Source: Beta vulgaris subsp. vulgaris
Taxonomy: Eukaryota > Streptophyta > Magnoliopsida > Caryophyllales > Amaranthaceae
NCBI RefSeq assembly: GCF_026745355.1
Contig: NC_079206.1
Span: 41,773,036 to 41,837,035, forward strand
DNA: 64,000 nucleotides
Direction of reading: 5' to 3'
The first letter of the stretch is position 1. Each line of letters begins with the position of its first letter. This document shows positions 1 through 10,475 of this stretch, in pieces. The notes below the pieces were generated by a model. The model worked only from the letters and a program-made list of their open reading frames with translations, had not been told where the DNA came from and made no database searches. A program made the position numbers and the translations under genes.

Positions 1-50
1 GAATATTGGGGATATTCCCCTGAAATTGTTGCAACCATATTATTGTAATT

Positions 51-62
51 AGTTATAGGAGT

Positions 63-94
<32 letters not shown>

Positions 95-111
95 GAGTTA
101 TAGGAGTATTT
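51..111 (-). repeat. Poly(T) tract flanked by a 16-bp direct repeat (minimal LINE-type insertion)
   Basis: AGTTATAGGAGTATTT occurs at 51-66 and again at 96-111. Between the copies there is only a run of about 25 T and a few G/A bases. Read on the minus strand this is a few bases plus a poly(A) tail flanked by a target-site duplication, as expected for an extremely 5'-truncated LINE- or SINE-type insertion. Slippage in a T run could lengthen the tract but would not explain the 16-bp duplication. Confidence 0.6.
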
Positions 112-332
112 AGTTTCCTCACAAATACTAATTCTTTTTATTGTTCTATAATATCTGATCCATTTTAATACTTTTTTCATTTTATAATGGTGGTAATAGG
201 GCGTGCAAAGCTACCTCCACCACTGAGTCACACTCTTTAGAGGCCCAAAAATGTTAAATTAAATGTTGTGTTCTAAGTCTAAACTTTATTTTGTCAAAAA
301 TATATTAACAGTTAATATATTACATAATACAT

Positions 333-634
333 TAAGAGCCCGTTTGGGTCACTATTTTTAGGATCCAAGAAACGGAATCAATTACCAATTTCCTTTCTTC
401 ATGTTTGGTTCAACCTATCACCAATCTATTACCATTACTTGGTGGTAATGGACTCCCCCAATTTGTTACCTCCCTTCTCCCTCAAGTAACAAAATCCATT
501 AGTTGGTGGTAATGGTTACCATTCCATGACTTGAACAAAACACCCAATAAATGTAACCATTTTTATTACCATTTCTCTCCTTTATTTATTTCCATTCCTT
601 TTTCATTCCATATATTCAACCAGACGACCCCTAA
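333..634. mobile_element. MITE-like sequence with hAT-style ends
   Basis: The left end reads TAAGAGCCCGTTTGGGTC and the right end, reverse-complemented, begins TTAGGGGTCGTCTGG. These are imperfect inverted ends of the style common in short plant hAT-derived MITEs. The interior is AT-rich, with repeated TGGTAATGG/CCATTACC motifs in both orientations that could fold. I found no convincing 8-bp target duplication, so the boundaries are approximate. Confidence 0.4.
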
Positions 635-1934
635 ATATGCATATATACCCTCTATGCATAATAATTTTATATTTAGTATCCAACTTTATAATTACCACAT
701 TGGGAAATTATGGACTCATAAACTTTTGTTGTCTTGTGTACGCCTTGAATCCGAGATGAATCTACTGTTTCTAGAATATCATTCAAAGTATATATTTAAA
801 GTTGGATTTAATAAGTCTAATAGGAAATATATTTGATAGAGTATTTGGTAACTAATTATTATCCAAGTCTAAATGCTCTTTGAATTATATGCATAACTTT
901 GATATTGGATGTGTAGGATATATGAGACTATGGTTTTACAAAATGATGATGTCTCTAAAGAGAAAACAAGTATGAGCATTTTCTTCTAAAAAAAAAGAGC
1001 ATTTTCTTATATCGAACCATGGGGAATAATCTTGATATAGTTGAGATTAGCGTATTTGTATGCTCAACATAGTGATTTTGTACTATAAAAAATCTCAATC
1101 AAATATTGGGACATCAACTCATAATTTGAATGTTATGAATGTACACATGTGTCTAATATCTGGTTGATGCCACGGATGAAGCTGAGTACGTATTTACCCA
1201 GTAACAGTTTATTCGGATGGAGAACTTTGAGAGAAAGGGAGGGAAGGGATAGTGAATGATCTTGTTCCCTTATTCAGATACAGGATATATAGGGGATGAG
1301 AATGGTAAGAACTTCGAAGGATCCATTTTCCTTGCCCTTCTTAATGAACCAAATCCTCCTGATATTACAAATATTTAAGATGGAAAATGCAAACTTCTTT
1401 GCTCTCCTCCCTTGCTCTATCATTGCTAACCAAAAGATTATAGAGGACTGAATCATGAGCAGGTTTATAGGGTATTTCACTTATTGAAGGACTGAGTCAC
1501 GACATTTGGTTGAAAGGATTCAAGTGTGTATTCTGCTTACGTTCTGTATTATTCAGATATTTGGCCACAGAAAATCATTGCTATTAGGGGTTGCCGTGGC
1601 TTATATTTCCTCTCGTCTATTTGGTTTTACTTCTTTTACTGAAAATTTTACAGTAGCAAAATAGCCAAGGAATGTTATTATCTGATTGAGTTTATCTTCA
1701 GAAACTTGTTATCCCTTTGAATTTTCTCACTGTTGAATGTTGATTAAGCTATGGGTCACGGGACTGGTACCCTCACAGAGTGCTGTGCTTGTTTAGGAGA
1801 CTTTCAGACGGGGGTAATTTGTCATGTGATTATAGAAAATCTATTGGTGTATATACTGTGCCTGAATATGCTATTAAATTAATGCAGGTAATTCGAGCTC
1901 CTGGAATTGAATTGACTCTAATGTTTGCTTTCAG
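635..1934. other. Upstream flank of the first DUF599 exon, no gene recognised
   Basis: This is AT-rich sequence with no supported reading frame. Part of it must be the intron before the exon at 1935. I searched it for a first exon resembling that of the paralogue at 56560-56736 and did not find one, so exon 1 lies left of the window or is lost. Confidence 0.4.
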
Positions 1935-2492
1935 GATCCCCTAAAAAATGGTGTTTTGGTGGTTCAAACGCTTCGCAATAACATGATGGCCTCCACCCTT
2001 CTCGCAACAACAGCGATTACTCTAAGCTCAATCATTGGCGTCTTTGTGAGCAGTACTTCAACCAACACAAGTGCAACTTCCAGACTGGTGTATGGTAACA
2101 AGAGTGAGTTCATCACATCAGTCAAGTATTTTGCACTCATCCTTTGCTTCCTTGTAGCCTTTCTGTGCAATGTTCAGTCGATTCGGTACTATGCACATGT
2201 GAGCTTCTTGGCAACCTTACCTACATCCGGGGGAAAAAAGGAAGCTGTGGAATATGCTGCCCGATGCTTGAATAGGGGGAGCTTCTTTTGGTCTCTTGGC
2301 TTGCGAGCCTTCTACCTGTCCTTTCCTCTTTTTCTGTGGATCTTTGGCCCAATCCCTATGTGTGCTTGTTGTTGTTTGATGTCATTCGTTCTTTATTTCT
2401 TGGACACGACCAACAATTTCACGCGGCATCTTCACTGTGAATCCTTCAAAGAAACAGATTACAACAGCATGGTGCCTGTTACAGCCATATAG
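1935..2492 (+). CDS. DUF599 family membrane protein, second exon (partial gene)
   Basis: The exon starts after a TTTCAG acceptor with DPLKNGVLVVQT and runs 185 codons to TAG at 2490-2492. The same acceptor phase and first residues begin exon 2 of the paralogue at 57329. Conserved blocks are RNNMMASTLLATTAITLSS near the start, then SIRYYAHVSF and SLGLRAFYLSFPLFLWIFG. Hydrophobic stretches predict about four membrane helices: the start, the LILCFLVAFLCN segment, and two near the C terminus. DUF599 proteins are plant membrane proteins without an assigned biochemical role. The frame is intact, but the first exon (about 59 residues in the paralogue) is not in the window, so it may be a gene cut by the window edge or a 5'-truncated copy. 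Confidence 0.75.
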   Translation, partial: DPLKNGVLVVQTLRNNMMASTLLATTAITLSSIIGVFVSSTSTNTSATSRLVYGNKSEFITSVKYFALILCFLVAFLCNVQSIRYYAHVSFLATLPTSGGKKEAVEYAARCLNRGSFFWSLGLRAFYLSFPLFLWIFGPIPMCACCCLMSFVLYFLDTTNNFTRHLHCESFKETDYNSMVPVTAI

Positions 2493-2729
2493 TTTATAAA
2501 TGCCATTTAAAAGATCAAGTAAATATACCTCACATTTTTATCTTCTCTCTTCATATCCCCCTTTTACTATTTTTTATTGGTTTAATGATTATGCATGGAA
2601 GCCTGTAGTTGTAACTTGTGTTATTGAAGGTACTGCTAGTACCACTACAAGTATTGAAGCTACTGCCACAGCTCAGCTCAGCGATCTCATAACAACCTCT
2701 GCCATGTCAGCAAGTTAGTTAGGTGATTC
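2493..2729. other. Short flank between DUF599 exon and copia LTR
   Basis: This probably includes the 3' UTR of the DUF599 gene. A 72-codon open frame (2500-2718) has a Thr/Ser/Ala-rich tail and no recognisable domain. I do not treat it as a gene. Confidence 0.3.
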
Positions 2730-3366
2730 TGTTAGAGCTAACTTGCTTTTGATTGGTTGTAATTGATGTAAGACTAATATGATTGGTTAGGACAAATTGT
2801 TCTGGTCCTACATATACTGATTGTAATGAGAATCATTTTAGCAATCATAGTAAAAGATCTCTCTTCTTCTCTCTCTCATTTTCTCTCTATTTCTCTCTTT
2901 TACATCAAAATGATTGCAACTGAAGTTCTATGATCTTCTTTAAGATATCAGAGCAGGATCTCATTTAGATCTTGGTGAAAATTTACCGCTAAAATTTGCA
3001 AGAATTCATAAAATTGAAGTGAATATTAGAAGAAGAACATTTCCTGCATTGATCAGCAAATCTGCAGAAGAAATTTTGCAAAATCAACTTCTAGATTTTA
3101 TCACTTCGTTCATTAATTGAATGTATTAAATACTTGTTAATTGAGTTAGACTCAAGTAATTCTGAATTGAAATTTGAGTCTGATCTAAGTTTGATCTTAG
3201 AATTTCACAAAATGACTGCCTCAACCTCAACTAATCCTACTCAAGATCTACTCAGTCCATATTATATGCATCCTAATGAAAACACTTCATTATCCTTGGT
3301 TTCTGAGAAATTCAATGGAGAATTCTATGGAGGAATTCAATGGAGAATTCCATGGAAAAGTAGTAT
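2730..3366 (+). mobile_element. Ty1/copia fragment: 5' LTR, primer-binding site and start of gag
   Basis: A likely LTR begins TGTTAGAGC at 2730 and includes a CT-rich leader. TATCAGAGC at 2946-2954 fits the initiator-Met tRNA primer site common in copia elements. The frame around 3211-3366 starts MTASTSTNPTQDLL and contains SLSLVSEKFNGE, the N-terminal copia gag region. GGAATTC/AATGGAGAATTC is locally duplicated near 3310-3350. The fragment stops at the poly(T) of a minus-strand LINE at 3367. The LTR right edge lacks an obvious CA, so it is uncertain. No 3' part was found. Confidence 0.6.
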
Positions 3367-6300
3367 GTTTTTTTTGGTAAAATTGTTATCATATTATTAG
3401 CAAAAATCACAGCATATGCACCAACAACAATACAAACTAAGGTAAGCTAGTACATCACACTAGCTAACCAAACAACACTAACAACAAAAGACAACGAAAA
3501 CAGAATTACAACAGCAAATGATGAAGCCAACTCTTATCCTCAGCAGACCATTTAACATCAATACAACTAATCATTCTGCTTGCAACATCTATTTGAATAT
3601 CTTTCACTACAAGATCAGGTCTCTTCACTACACCATGCCAAAGAGCATGATTCCTACTCCAAATGTGATAAACTAGCGCTGCTAAGATGTCATACCACAC
3701 CTGATGTCTTTTCTTCTTCCTGAACTTCAGACCCCATTTTTTCCAGGATGTGTACAAGTTCTCTTGATTAGCTATTTTGATACCAATCCATTGCATTACC
3801 CCCTGACATTTTTTTACTAACAGGACATCTGAAACAAAGGTGAAGGCAAGATTCGGTAGTAGTTCTACACAGGTTGCAATCAGCATCCTAACTTAGACCA
3901 TCAGCAAGTAATCTGTCTTTATTTTTCAATTTACCAAGCATAATCATCCAGGCAATAAAAGAGTGCCTAGGAAGATGAATTTGTTCCAGACCCAGTGATT
4001 CTTAGCAACTCTAGATTGTTGCCCTTGTAACCATTTATAAGCTTCCTTCATAATATATTATTTTGTGCCATCTAACCATTGACCACCCTGATAAGTATTC
4101 TTGAAAATACTCTTCACTTTACAGATAACCTTCCAAATCCAACTGGCATTTTGAGGAGCCTCATACTTCCACCAACTCTCTTTTTTGATGTATACACAGT
4201 GGATCCATTTTATCCACATAACATCTTCCTTCTGAGCAACTTGCCAAACATACTTCCCAACTGCTGATGTGTTCCAAGCAATACAATTCTTCACTCCAAG
4301 CCCACCATTTGACTTAGGCCTGCAGATCAGATCCCAAGATACAAGAGGGACTCTACTCAGCACCACTTTACCATCCCAAAGGAAGGCACTATAAAAATCT
4401 GAACGATTCTCTTTAACACACTTTTAGGTAAAATGAATTTATGGGCCCAATAAATCTGTATAGTCATGAGCACTGAATTGATAAGGAGTGATCTTGCTGC
4501 ATATGAAAGTTGCCTTAAGCTGCATCATAACACCCGCTTCCAAATTTTATCAACTAAGATGTCACAATTTGCCTTCCCGATCCTCTTTGTTGTTATCGGC
4601 ACACCAAGATACCTAAAAGGGATACTCCTTTGTTTATCTTAGTAATTTGAGTAATCATTTGTTGCACTTCTTCTAAGACATTCCCATACTAGATGGCAGA
4701 TTTCTCAGGTTTAGCATTAAGCCTAAAGGCTTGAGCAAATGCCTTTAAAGTCCTAACTAGCAAAACAACAGACTATACATCCCCTTTGCTAAATAACATT
4801 AAGTCATCCGCAAAGATCAAATGAGTCAATCTTAATTGCCTGCATCGATAATGAAACTGGAACTCCTCTTTCTTACACAATTTCTTCATTGGTCTTGAAA
4901 AATAATTGATAGCCATAACAAAGATCAAAGGGGAAATCAGGACTCCCTGCCTCAACACTCTTTTCCCTTGAAAGAAACCACATGAATCACCATTTATACT
5001 TAATAGAAGCTAGGACTAGCAATACATCCCATGATCCATCCTATGAACTTGTTAGGAAACTGCAGACCAACTCCTTATTAGAATCCCAGCTAACAAAGTC
5101 ATAAGCCTTTCTCAAGTCAATCTTTAATGTGCATCTGGCTGGTTTAGACTTCCTTTTATAGTGCTTTAACATATCATGACAAATGAGAATATAGTGCATA
5201 ATTTTCATATTCTCCACAAAATCACTCTTCACCTCATCTACTATACTAGTTAATACAACTTTCAGCCTATTACACATCATTTTTTAGATAATCTTATACA
5301 ATACATTACAACAAGTGATAGGGAGAAATTGTGAAACATCACTAGGCTGATATACTTTAGGAATTAGACATAAAGTAGTAGCATTAAGATGTTTCAAAAG
5401 CTTTCCAGATGAAATAAAATTTAAAACAACATGACTTACATCATCATATATGTTATAAACATTTGGTCCAGGTGATTTGTTATCTTCAATATCCCATAGA
5501 GCTTCTTTCACCTCTACTGCTATAAATTTTTCACATAACATCTGCTGCTGGACATTAGTGATAAAATTTCCCTCTTTCAATATAGTTGTACTCATATGAG
5601 CATCAGGAGCAACAACAATACCCAATATTTGTTTATAATACTGAATAGAGGCATCGTCAATATCACTCTTCTGCTCTTTCCACACCCCATTCACATCCTT
5701 AATTCTGCAAACCTGGTTATGAATTCTTCTTTTCTTCAAGCAGGCATGAAAGTACTTATGGTTCATATCTCTATAGTTTTTCCAGTTTTACTTCATTTTT
5801 TGTCTCGGGGAGCTCACTCTGGCATTATTCAGCTCATAATACTTCTTTCTTGCTATGGCCTCCAGATTATACAAGTTCTCATTGTAAACATCATCATGTA
5901 TCTGAGTTTGAATACTCCTGAAGCATATCTTGATCAGCTACATTCTCAACATTGGCAAACTTCTTTTTTATTCAACTCTCTTAAACCTCTTCTTAATTTC
6001 TTCAATTTTGTCATAATCTGCAACATAGGCAAACCAGTCAGTCTCTCTTGCCAGCTTTCTTGCACAATAGTCATGAACTCATCTGCCTTAGTCCACATAT
6101 TAAAGAACCTAAAAGCTTTAGATTTTTTCACAATGGACTGATCAAACTAGATAACACAAGGACTATAATCAGAGATGCTTTCCGGTAAAAAGGTTGCAAT
6201 AGCATTCCCAAACAACTCATCCCATTCATCATTAGCTAAAAAATCTGTCTATCTTAGAGAAAACCCTATCTTCCCGATCATGCTTATTATTCCTCTCTTG

Positions 6301-6534
6301 TATGTCCTATACCTTTACAATCAATACATACTATTGGCTTACACTCATACAACTCAGCCTGAATTGTCAGAAAACCCTTTTCATTCACAAAGTATCTTTC
6401 TGTGAATTCCTGATCCATTCTAACTGCCACAATAATTCAAGCATACTCTAAAATATCTTTCTGTGTTGTAACCTTGTCAGTCCTAATAGGCTTCCCTAGT
6501 TTTCTTGCTGGCTTATACAATGTCTGTTGCCCCC
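3367..6534 (-). mobile_element. LINE-1-type non-LTR retrotransposon, degenerate (main part)
   Basis: Read on the minus strand from 6534 down to a short poly(T) at 3367. First comes an ORF1 piece (6437-6534, QQTLYKPARKLGKPIRTDK) of the DUF4283 type. Next is the end of an endonuclease domain (SISDYSP near 6180). The reverse transcriptase follows: 5284-5766 (N-terminal part with NKSPGPN), 5041-5280 (KIDLRKAYDFVSWD) and 4773-4958 (LTHLIFADDLMLF, the catalytic FADD). Then come the RT tail (4058-4366, PKSNGGLGVKN) and a zf-RVT-like C-terminal region (3506-3886). Many stops and frameshifts separate these pieces. The element sits inside the copia gag to its left. Its 5' part is displaced to 25422-25669 by the gypsy element at 6535. 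Confidence 0.85.
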
Positions 6535-7104
6535 TGTTGGGCCCCAAATCTTTGTGCTTTTGGCGGTATTTTGGGTTCATTTTGAAATCATATTTGCATG
6601 GCAGTTGGGCTGAGAAATGGTGCGCACATGACCAAGTCAAGCAGCAGTTTATTTTGGCATTTTGAGAAATACAAGGAGATACTTTAAGATTCGGCTGACG
6701 TGGCCTATACATGGAGGAACAACTTAAGTTGCAGCTGGGAATATTCTTAGATATAAATATGTAACTAGATGTAAACCTAGCCTCTCTCTCTGATTTTCTT
6801 TAGCACACAATCACACTCTCTATACTCTCTACTGCTATAGCTCCCATTGTTACGAAGAAAAGCTTTCCATTGTAATTTATCATTGTATTGACGCCATCAG
6901 CAAATTAGTGGATTGGTGATCAAGAGTATCACCCGCGGTTTGTCCCGTCAATTGGGTTTTCCGCGTCAACAATTCCTTTGTCTTATATTGTGTTATTTCC
7001 TTTACGTCTTTTATTCATTCGTTAATGTTGATTGCAATAGTGTAAAGATCTCGTTGTTGGTCCCCTTTTCCTTTTGCGTACTTGGTACAAAATTGGCATA
7101 AACA
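6535..7104 (+). repeat. 5' LTR of the Tat-type gypsy element
   Basis: It runs TGTTGGG to AAACA and is about 570 bp. It matches 24844-25416 almost base for base. A TATAAATA box at 6752-6759 is the likely promoter, followed by a CT-rich leader. Confidence 0.93.
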
Positions 7105-7223
7105 ATTTGGTTCCCACCGTGGGGCCACAACAAGATCTCTATACATCTGCTCGCAATCGCATTTCTTTTGTTTTACTTTAACTACATTAGTTTTCCGTAT
7201 TCTCCCCTACTTTTGTGTTTTCA
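7105..7223 (+). promoter_or_regulatory. Primer-binding region and leader of the Tat-type element
   Basis: Directly after the LTR lies ATTTGGTTCCCACCGTGGGG, in the position of the minus-strand primer-binding site. The complementary tRNA cannot be assigned by eye. The leader reaches the first gag ATG at 7224. Confidence 0.6.
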
Positions 7224-8619
7224 ATGGCAGGACAATGAATCACTACCCAAGAGGTCATCGATGAACTCAACCGCGTCAAGGCGGAGATGGCGACGTTGAA
7301 AGAAAGCTATGTCGCGCCCTGCATGGAGAATCAGAGCTTGAAATCTGCCCAGAAACCTTCAAAAGGGCCAAAGCCTCGCAACACCAGTGACGTCCCCAGG
7401 ATGCGTAATCTGGATGCCGAAGGATTCGAAACTCCTGTGAACCATATCATCCACGAAGACGCTGGCAAATCAGAAAAGGAAGATGGCGATGGTGATAATG
7501 ATGGTGACGTCAACCCCCCAATTAAGGAGCCATTCCAAGGCCAGCCTTGTCGTCGTCTTGATGATCCTGTCCAGCATCGTCTCCAGTAATTGGAAGATAT
7601 GATCGCCCGCATTCCTGGCGTCCCCTGACCAATGGAGAAGGCCACCCCCAAACAACTATGCAGATTCTCCCTTTGTTGATCCCATTGCATTGATCGAGGT
7701 GCCCAAGCGATTCTCTGTCCCATCTATGAAGCTATATGACGGCACCACAGATCCTAACGACCATGTTGCTCAATATAAGCAAAGAATGATCACCATTTCA
7801 ATCCCAAAAAACATGCGAGAGGCATGCATGTGCAAAGGCTTCGGCTCAACGCTGATTGGGCCGGCATTACAGTGGTTCATTAATCTCAATAATGGGATTA
7901 TTTCTTCTTTTGCTCAATTAGTCAACACCTTTAATATGCAGTTTGCTAGTAATCGTATGATGGAAAAGCAAGCTAGTGATTTGCATAGGATTGTACAAAA
8001 ATCTGATCAATCTCTTAAGGAATTTGTGAACAGGTTTAATAGGGAAAAGGTGTCCATTCCAAACTGTGACTCCCGGACGGCCATCGAAGCTTTCAAGCGA
8101 GGGTTGGAGGAAGAATCAAACCTCTACAAGGAGTTGACCAAGTATCCTTGCCCGACGTTCGAAGACGCCCAAGCTAAGGCGTTGGCCCAAATCAGGCTGG
8201 AAGAAGACATGCAGTCCAGAAAAGCTTATGCTAACGTTGACAGCCGGAAGACAGTGACCAGTAAGCAGACGTCATGGCGCCATAAGCCATACGAGCGACC
8301 GCAGCAAGTCCATAGCGTCCGTCATGTCGGATCAACCAACGACTGGAAGAATGATCCTGGCCTGCCCCCTAGGCTCGCTGAATACGGCTTCAATGTCACC
8401 ATGGGAGGTATTATCAACACTTTACATTCTTTGGGTACTGCTGTAAAATGGCCTTACAGGAACGAAAAGTCGACGGCATATCGCGATAAATCCATATGGT
8501 GTGAATTCCACGGAGACCATGGGAATCATACCGACGAATGCGTCGCCCTGAGACGGGAAGTGGCTCACCTTTTGAAGCAAGGATATCTGAAAGATTTGCT
8601 GACAAAAAAAGGAAAATAA
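7224..8619 (+). pseudogene. gag: gag of the Tat-type gypsy element
   Basis: This encodes the nucleocapsid precursor. The ATG at 7224 is followed by a stop at codon 5 (TGA 7236-7238). The frame then continues as a coiled-coil-like EVIDELNRVKAEMATLKE and a hydrophilic acidic region to a stop at 7587. After a frame change the core gag domain runs to 8619: PKRFSVPSMKLYDGTTDP, then LIGPALQWFINL, then FVNRFN. The C terminus has a Cys/His motif, CEFHGDHGNHTDEC, in place of a standard CCHC knuckle. The second part is intact over about 310 codons. The early stop and the frame change make the gene nonfunctional as it stands. Confidence 0.85.
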
Positions 8620-8659
8620 ACGACATCGAAGGGCGAGGACCGACGCCAACCACCCTCCT

Positions 8660-9200
8660 CGCCAGCCCATGTAAAGGTAATCAATGTTATTAGTGGTGGA
8701 TCAGATATTTGTGGACTAGCATACTCTGCAGCTAAGCGACGTGCAAGAGACGGCCCAAATCAGCACGCCGTCCAAAAAGAGCTCCGTCATCCACGTGATG
8801 CTGAACTAGAGGCTATGCCCATCAGCTTTGACGACGCCGACCTCGGTGACGACAGAGACATACATCATGACGGACTGGTAATATCGTTGACTGTTAGTAA
8901 TTGCCTACTTAAACGTGTGTAGTTGACAATGGTAGTTCAGCCAACATCATTATGAGAGGCGCTCTAGAAGACATGGGGATCGACGAACAAGACATCATCC
9001 GAAAGTCCACGGTCCTTGTCGGATTCAGCGGAGAATCCAAGCATACCATGGGAGAAGTGACGCTGCCCACCTTCGCCAAGGGAGTTAGCATGCCAACTAA
9101 ATTTTATGTCATTGACTGTCCTTCTTCTTATAATGTGATTTTAGGCAGGCCTTGGATCCATAGCATGAAGGCTGTCCCATCGTCTATCATCAGTTCTTGA
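8660..9200 (+). pseudogene. Aspartic protease region of the Tat-type gypsy element
   Basis: Following gag, KVINVISGGSDICGLAY begins a linker that also occurs in the second Tat copy (near 61150). The active-site segment reads VDNGSSANIIM near 8928-8955 (Asn after Asp), a retropepsin-type loop. VLVGFSGESKHTMGEV and YNVILGRPWIH follow, giving the second half of the protease fold. A stop/frame change at the segment CGTGTGTAGTTGAC (about 8915) separates the linker from the active site. The enzyme would have matured gag-pol and cannot be made intact here. Confidence 0.8.
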
Positions 9201-9310
9201 AATTTCCCACAAAATGGGGGGTACAAGAGATCAAAGGGGACAGACGGGTTGCGAGGGAGTGTTACAAAACGTCCCTCAAACCAAGGAAATCGGAAGCATA
9301 GCAATTACAG

Positions 9311-10475
9311 ATGCAGACGTTGGGAGAACATGACTTTGATGAGCAACAAGTAGGTGAGGTCATATTAGACCCTAGCAACCCAGATCAAACCGTGAAGATA
9401 GGAGCTGCATTGTCTCCCGACGTCCGTCAGCAGGTAATCGAGTTTTTAACAGCTAACACTGATTGTTTTGCATGGTCGCATGAGGATGTCACAGGAATAG
9501 ATCCTGACGTGATTACACACAAGCTCAATGTCGACCCTAACTACAAACCAGTCAAGCAAAAAAGGCGCAAATTCGCTCCCGAGCGAAACCAAATCATCAT
9601 TGATGAGGTTCAAAAACTAATCGACACCGGTAAGGTAAGGGAGGTAAAATACCCTGATTGGTTAGTTAACGTCGTTGTTGTAGGAAAGAAGAATGGTAAG
9701 TGGAGGGTTTGCATAGACTTTACTGATCTCAACAAAGCTTGCCCAAAGAATTCATTCCCTCTACCGCATATAGACGCCGTAGTAGATGCCACTGCAGGAC
9801 ACGAGCTGCTGACATTCATGGATGCCTTCTCGGGATACTCATGCACCCAGAAGACCAAGAGAAGACGTCATTTGTCACCGACCGTGGCATCTACTGTTAC
9901 AAGGTCATGCCGTTCGGATTGAAGAATGCCGGTGCGACCTATCAACGCTTAGTCTACGCCATGTTCAAAGACCATATAGGGGACACCATGGAGGTCTACA
10001 TAGATGACATGTTGGTCAAATCGAAAACTGCACATGATCGATCATGTATTACATCTACAACAATCATTCGACGTTATTCGAAGGTATGGCATGAAATTAA
10101 ATCCTACAAAGTGTTCTTTTGGAGTGTATGCAGGTAAATTCTTGGGATACATAGTCACCAAGCGTGTCATCGAAGCTAGCCTAGACCAAATCAAAGCTAT
10201 CCTCAACATTCAGTCACCACAAAATTTGAAGGAAGTACAAAAGTTAACTGGACGAGTCGCCACATTGAACCGGTTCATCTCGAAGTCTTTCAACAAATGC
10301 CGGCTGTTCTACGACGTCCTGAATAAGAACAAAGGATTCGAATGGACATACGGGCATGAAAAAGCCCTCCAAGACCTCAAGCAATACCTTATGACGCTGC
10401 CATTGTTGTCAAAGCCATCAGCTGACGAGCCGCTGCAATTGTACATCGCCGTTAGCGAATCTTCGGTAAGTGTTG
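9311..10475 (+). pseudogene. pol: Reverse transcriptase of the Tat-type gypsy element
   Basis: The frame opens with a linker (QVGEVILDPSNPDQTVKIGA), then KLNVDPNYKPVKQKRRKF and the fingers/palm domain: VGKKNGKWRVCIDFTDLN, then MDAFSGYS. A small deletion directly after FSGYS (about 9840) shifts the frame. Reading resumes as MHPEDQEKTSF, then PFGLKNAGATYQRL and the catalytic VYIDDMLVKSK near 9990-10020. A second shift follows, then the connection region (FLGYIV, VQKLTGRVATLNRFIS, FEWTYGHEKALQDLK). The frame is cut at 10475 by the LTR array and resumes at 20864. Confidence 0.88.

Noticed and set aside
7331..7723. Minus-strand 130-codon frame opposite gag
   Set aside because: Shadow of the gag coding strand, with no independent support.
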